From: DASPRM01 sp035319065 | GTDB lineage: Bacteria; Acidobacteriota; Terriglobia; Terriglobales; Acidobacteriaceae | Length of the DNA stretch: 19,072 nucleotides | Direction of reading: 5' to 3' | NCBI GenBank assembly: GCA_035319065.1 | Contig: DATHDM010000007.1 | Location: forward strand, 1-19,072 | Shown: piece by piece, positions 15,243 through 19,072 of the stretch | Layout: the number at the start of each line of letters is the position of its first letter | Position numbering within the stretch: position 1 is the first letter of the stretch | Translations under genes and position numbers: made by a program | The notes under the pieces: generated by a model | Database searches by the model: none | Told to the model about the DNA's origin: nothing | The model's input: only the letters and a program-made list of their open reading frames with translations

Positions 15243-17657
15243 ATGACCGATCCCTCCAATCTGGCCGGGCAAGTCATCTCCCATTACCGCATTCTCGAGC
15301 AGCTAGGCGGCGGCGGTATGGGTGTTGTCTATAAGGCCGAGGACCTCGAGTTGGGCCGCTTTGTGGCGCTGAAGTTCCTGCCCGAGGACGTGGCCCACGA
15401 TCCGCAGGCGCTGGAGCGCTTTCGCCGGGAGGCGCGCGCTGCGTCTGCCCTGAGCCATCCCAACATCTGCACCATCTACGAGATCGGCAAGCACGACGGT
15501 TATTCGTTCATCGCCATGGAGTTTCTGGATGGCATGACGCTGAAACACCGCATCTCGGGTGAAGCGCTGGACATGGAGGGGTTGCTGCCACTGGCGATCG
15601 AGATTGCGGATGCGCTGGATGCTGCGCACACCGCCGGCATCGTGCATCGCGACATCAAGCCGGCCAACATTTTCGTCACCAAACGCGGGCACGCCAAGAT
15701 TCTGGACTTCGGGCTGGCAAAACTGACGCGCACCAGTGCCCGGATAGCCGAAGCAGCGGCGGTGGTGAGCGAGGTTACAGCGGGAGTAAGCGGGGAACAC
15801 CTGACAAGTCCGGGAACGGCGCTGGGTACGGTCGCCTACATGTCGCCGGAGCAGGTACGCGCCCGAGACCTGGACGCGCGCACCGACCTGTTCTCCTTCG
15901 GATCTGTGCTCTACGAGATGGCGACGGGTTCGTTGCCCTTCCGCGGCGAAAGTTCGGGAGTGATTTGCGAGGCGATCCTGAACCGTGCGCCTACTGCTCC
16001 AGTGCGTCTGAATCCGGAGGTTTCGCCCGAGCTGGAGCGGATCATCGGCAAGGCGATGGAAAAAAATCGCGAGGTCCGGTACCAGCATGCGTCCGACATC
16101 CGAGCCGATCTGCGGCGGCTGAAGCGGGATACCGATTCGGCGACGTCGCTGGTGCCGGCGGAGAAGTCCCGGATGCGGGGAAAGCTGGCGGCGATTGTGG
16201 TTGCGCTGCTGCTGATCCTGGCCTCGGCCGGCGCGATTGCCTGGTGGAGACGCAGCAGCGGGCATCCCCTGAGCCACACGCCGAGCCGAGTCACGGTGGC
16301 GGTGCTGCCGTTCGGGAACATGGGAGCGGATAAGGACGTTGATTTTCTGCGCCTGGCGCTGCCCGACGAGATCGCAACCACGCTGAGCCACGTGCGCTCG
16401 CTGTCGATCCGTCCGTTTGCGACGACCAGCAAGTACCTTGGGCCGGATACCGACCTGCAGAAGGCGGGTCGGGAGATGCAGGTGAACAACATCGTCACCG
16501 GGCACTTTCTGAAGGCAGGGAACCAACTCCAGGTGACGCTGGAAGCCATCGATGTGGATACCAACCAGACGGTGTGGCGGGACACGCTGAGCGTCGCCGG
16601 ACAGGACATGATTGCGATGCGCGAGCAGGTGCTGGCCCGGATCGGCAATGGCCTGGTTCCGGCGCTGCGGCCGGCGGCGGGCAGTTCGGAGTCTGGATCG
16701 CGGCCCAAGAGCGAAGAGGCGTATGACCTGTTCCTGCGGAGCACGGCCGTGCCCCACGAGCCGGTTCCGAACAAGGAGGGCATCCGCATGCTGGAGCGAG
16801 CCGTGGGGCTCGATCCGACTTATGCGCCGGCATGGGACGCGCTCGGCCAGCGCTACTATTACGACGCCCGCTATTCCGACGGCGGCGAGGCTGCCTTTGA
16901 GCGCTCCAATGTTGCCGAGGAGCGGGCAAGAACGCTCGATCCGGACCTGATCTCAGCGGCGGTGAACCTATCGCTCAATCACGTGGAACAGGGCGAGCTG
17001 GAAAAGTCGTACACGGAGGCGTTGGAGCTGGTGAAGCGCCGGCCGGACAGCGGCATTGCCCATTTTTCGTTGGCCTATCTGCTGCGCTATGCCGGCCTGT
17101 TGAAGGAAGCGCAGCGAGAATGCAACACCGCATTGACCCTCGACCCCGGCAACTACGAGCTGCGTTCGTGCGCACGGGCATTTGCCATGGACGGGAACGA
17201 CCAGCGGGCCATGGAATACCTTGCTCTAGACACCGGCTCCAACTATTCCACGCGCAATGAAGTGGTAATGCTCATACGCCAGGGCAAGAAGGCGGAGGCC
17301 TTGCAGAAGCTGCACCCGCCCGAGGACGACTTCGAAATGCGCCTGGTGCAGGCTTGCCTGGCGGGGCGGCCGGGGTCGGAGATCGATGCGCTCTCCAAGA
17401 AGGTGCACAGCGTGAATGTTTCCGATCCGGAGATCCTTTACTTCCGGGCCGGGATCGAGGTGTTTTGCGGCAGAAACGAGAGTGCGCTGAGCTACCTGAG
17501 GGCGGCCATCGACGGCAGATTCTGCTCTTATCCGGCGATGGACAACGATGTGCTGTTTGCATCGTTGCGGCACATGCCCGAGTTCCAGGGAGTCCGCACG
17601 GCGGGCATCGATTGCCAGAAGAAGTTCCTGGCATACCGGGAAAAGCATCCGGATTAA
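15243..17657 (+). CDS. transmembrane Ser/Thr protein kinase with TolB/FlgO-like and TPR regions
   Basis: A receptor-like Hanks-type kinase of 804 aa. The cytoplasmic kinase domain (residues about 15-280) has an intact ATP loop (G22-G-G-G-M-G27), the catalytic Lys K44, H135-R-D137-I-K139-P-A-N142, D155-F-G157 and an S-P-E-Q end to the activation loop, so it should be active. The activation loop carries an extra Ala/Thr/Ser-rich stretch of about 25 residues. A single membrane segment follows at about 315-335. The extracytoplasmic part begins with a V-A-V-L-P-F TolB/FlgO-like domain (about 349-470). TPR-like helical repeats run from about 490 to the end. ATG 15243 has no Shine-Dalgarno. Substrate and signal are unknown. 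It is divergent from pepF across 110 bases. Confidence 0.92.
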   Translation: MTDPSNLAGQVISHYRILEQLGGGGMGVVYKAEDLELGRFVALKFLPEDVAHDPQALERFRREARAASALSHPNICTIYEIGKHDGYSFIAMEFLDGMTLKHRISGEALDMEGLLPLAIEIADALDAAHTAGIVHRDIKPANIFVTKRGHAKILDFGLAKLTRTSARIAEAAAVVSEVTAGVSGEHLTSPGTALGTVAYMSPEQVRARDLDARTDLFSFGSVLYEMATGSLPFRGESSGVICEAILNRAPTAPVRLNPEVSPELERIIGKAMEKNREVRYQHASDIRADLRRLKRDTDSATSLVPAEKSRMRGKLAAIVVALLLILASAGAIAWWRRSSGHPLSHTPSRVTVAVLPFGNMGADKDVDFLRLALPDEIATTLSHVRSLSIRPFATTSKYLGPDTDLQKAGREMQVNNIVTGHFLKAGNQLQVTLEAIDVDTNQTVWRDTLSVAGQDMIAMREQVLARIGNGLVPALRPAAGSSESGSRPKSEEAYDLFLRSTAVPHEPVPNKEGIRMLERAVGLDPTYAPAWDALGQRYYYDARYSDGGEAAFERSNVAEERARTLDPDLISAAVNLSLNHVEQGELEKSYTEALELVKRRPDSGIAHFSLAYLLRYAGLLKEAQRECNTALTLDPGNYELRSCARAFAMDGNDQRAMEYLALDTGSNYSTRNEVVMLIRQGKKAEALQKLHPPEDDFEMRLVQACLAGRPGSEIDALSKKVHSVNVSDPEILYFRAGIEVFCGRNESALSYLRAAIDGRFCSYPAMDNDVLFASLRHMPEFQGVRTAGIDCQKKFLAYREKHPD

Positions 17658-17683
17658 GTGGCCGGCCAGCGCCCCAGGCTCGT

Positions 17684-17708
17684 CCTCCGGGCTGCGAGCC
17701 GCTGGAGG
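17684..17708. terminator. hairpin between kinase and cyclophilin genes
   Basis: CCTCC (17684-17688) pairs with GGAGG (17704-17708), and inside them GGCT (17690-17693) pairs with AGCC (17697-17700) around a GCG loop, with a small internal bulge. It sits in the 88-base gap between convergent genes and could stop transcription from either side. No T-run follows. Confidence 0.3.
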
Positions 17709-17745
17709 CAAGGAGCTCGCTGCACGCACAGCCATCAGCGATTCA

Positions 17746-18276
<531 letters not shown>

Positions 18277-18305
18277 GATGAAGTCCTTTCGGGGGAAGGC
18301 AGTGA

Positions 18306-18348
18306 TTAGCAATGAGCAATTAGTACTTCCCAGTTAGCGATGAGCAAT
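18306..18348. repeat. direct repeat between the two cyclophilin genes
   Basis: TTAGCAATGAGCAAT (18306-18320) and TTAGCGATGAGCAAT (18334-18348) differ at one of 15 positions and start 28 bases apart. The core AGCAATGAGC is close to the right-end sequence of the element at 12472-12616 read on the other strand (AGCAATCAGC), so both may belong to one family of intergenic repeats. Confidence 0.45.
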
Positions 18349-18361
18349 GGGCGGCCGGCTG

Positions 18362-19006
18362 CTACTTGGGGGCCGCAGCAGTTGGAGTTGCGCCTTTCCT
18401 GCTTCCGGTCGCCGCGGAGGCGCCGGCTTTCACGATTTCAATATGAGTGATCTTGACCGGATGGAAGGGTTTGTCGTTGGGATCGCGGGGCGTGCGCGCG
18501 ATCTTGGCTACAACGGAGATGGGCTCGCATTGTCCAAAGATGGTGTGGTGGCCGTTCAAGTGAGGCGTCGGTACTTCGGTGATGAAGAACTGCGAGCCAT
18601 TGGTGTTGGGGCCGGAATTGGCCATGGCGAGGCGGCCGGGGCGATCGAAGCGCAGATCGCTGATCTCGTCTTTGAAGCTGTAACCCGGATCGCCGGTGCC
18701 GTTGCCCATGGGATCTCCACCCTGGATCATGAACTGCGGAATCACGCGATGAAAGATGGTGCCGTCATAGAGCGGCACACCGTGTTTCTTCACGTGGCCG
18801 ATGGGGCTGAACCAGTCCTTGGAGCCATCGGAGAGGCCAATGAAGTTGGCGACGGTCATGGGCGCCTTGTCGGGAAACAGCTCGCAGGTGATGTCGCCGT
18901 CGGCAGTATGGATGATTGCCTTGGGATTGGCCTTTGCCGGCGTCTGGGCAAGGGCAGCGGCAGATGCCATTGCCAGGAGCAGAAACCCGGTAACCAGTGT
19001 ACGCAT
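18362..19006 (-). CDS. cyclophilin-type peptidyl-prolyl cis-trans isomerase, predicted exported
   Basis: A 214-aa cyclophilin with an N-terminal signal peptide (hydrophobic residues about 4-19, A-L-A cleavage site before Q21), so it should act outside the cytoplasm as a folding helper. Catalytic residues are present: H86-R87-V-I-P, F92-M-I-Q95 and a later S-Q-F-F-I. The cyclosporin-contact position is His rather than Trp. The C-terminal 25 residues are a low-complexity Ala/Thr/Ser/Lys tail not needed for the fold. ATG 19006 is preceded by AAGGAG, eleven bases away on the minus strand, a slightly long but usable spacing. It is the first of a tandem pair with the cytoplasmic paralogue downstream. 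Its promoter probably lies in the last 60 bases of the window, where I see no strong match. Confidence 0.93.
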   Translation of the reverse strand: MRTLVTGFLLLAMASAAALAQTPAKANPKAIIHTADGDITCELFPDKAPMTVANFIGLSDGSKDWFSPIGHVKKHGVPLYDGTIFHRVIPQFMIQGGDPMGNGTGDPGYSFKDEISDLRFDRPGRLAMANSGPNTNGSQFFITEVPTPHLNGHHTIFGQCEPISVVAKIARTPRDPNDKPFHPVKITHIEIVKAGASAATGSRKGATPTAAAPK

Positions 19007-19072
19007 AGCGGTTGGTTCTCCTTCGAAGTGTGAATAGGGAAGCTGAGGGCGTTCTTGGAACTCAAGAGTTTA

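Noticed and set aside
15303..16757. 484-codon open frame on the minus strand
   Set aside because: It is antisense to the kinase domain. Its Arg/Gln/His-rich composition and lack of any motif mark it as a shadow.

Overview
The window reads as a chromosomal segment of a GC-rich Acidobacteriota, probably a Terriglobia-type lineage. This is inferred from gene content. There are two exported VWA-domain proteins of the type known mainly from acidobacteria, and a Hanks-type kinase fused to a membrane anchor, a TolB/FlgO-like region and TPR-like repeats, a layout common there. No rRNA, tRNA, CRISPR array, integrase or transposase was seen. Most of the window is ordinary core or accessory chromosome.

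Layout. 128-643 (+) is an unrecognised 171-aa protein that converges on a MATE-family efflux pump (666-2081, -). A 426-base spacer follows. Next come two VWA proteins on +: a lipoprotein with a canonical MIDAS motif (2508-3506) and a signal-peptide protein with a non-canonical MIDAS (3691-5493). A DinB-fold protein (5563-6060), a 99-aa unknown (6068-6367) and glnE (6529-9495) continue on +. A small putative exported or membrane protein (9474-9743, -) overlaps the end of glnE. Then come the TCA-cycle genes icd (10000-11424) and mdh (11539-12465), separated by a strong hairpin. Downstream of mdh is a compact palindromic intergenic element (12472-12616). A two-gene minus-strand unit follows: an exported PepF-like metallopeptidase (start 15132) and a membrane-anchored unknown (12636-13193). 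A divergently transcribed receptor-like Ser/Thr kinase (15243-17657, +) and two tandem cyclophilins on - (17746-18276 predicted cytoplasmic, 18362-19006 predicted exported) complete the window.

How the genes fit together. icd and mdh supply two TCA-cycle dehydrogenases, and glnE tunes glutamine synthetase, so 2-oxoglutarate production and its use for nitrogen assimilation lie side by side. Much of the rest concerns the envelope: two VWA proteins, an exported peptidase, an exported prolyl isomerase, an efflux pump and a transmembrane kinase.

The least explained features are: an 18-bp perfect interrupted palindrome just upstream of the icd -10 box; a promoter-like sequence abutting the small ORF antisense to the glnE end; a possible leaderless start for the kinase; the palindromic repeat after mdh; and the unknown membrane protein paired with exported PepF. 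I found no convincing new defence, mobile or biosynthetic system.
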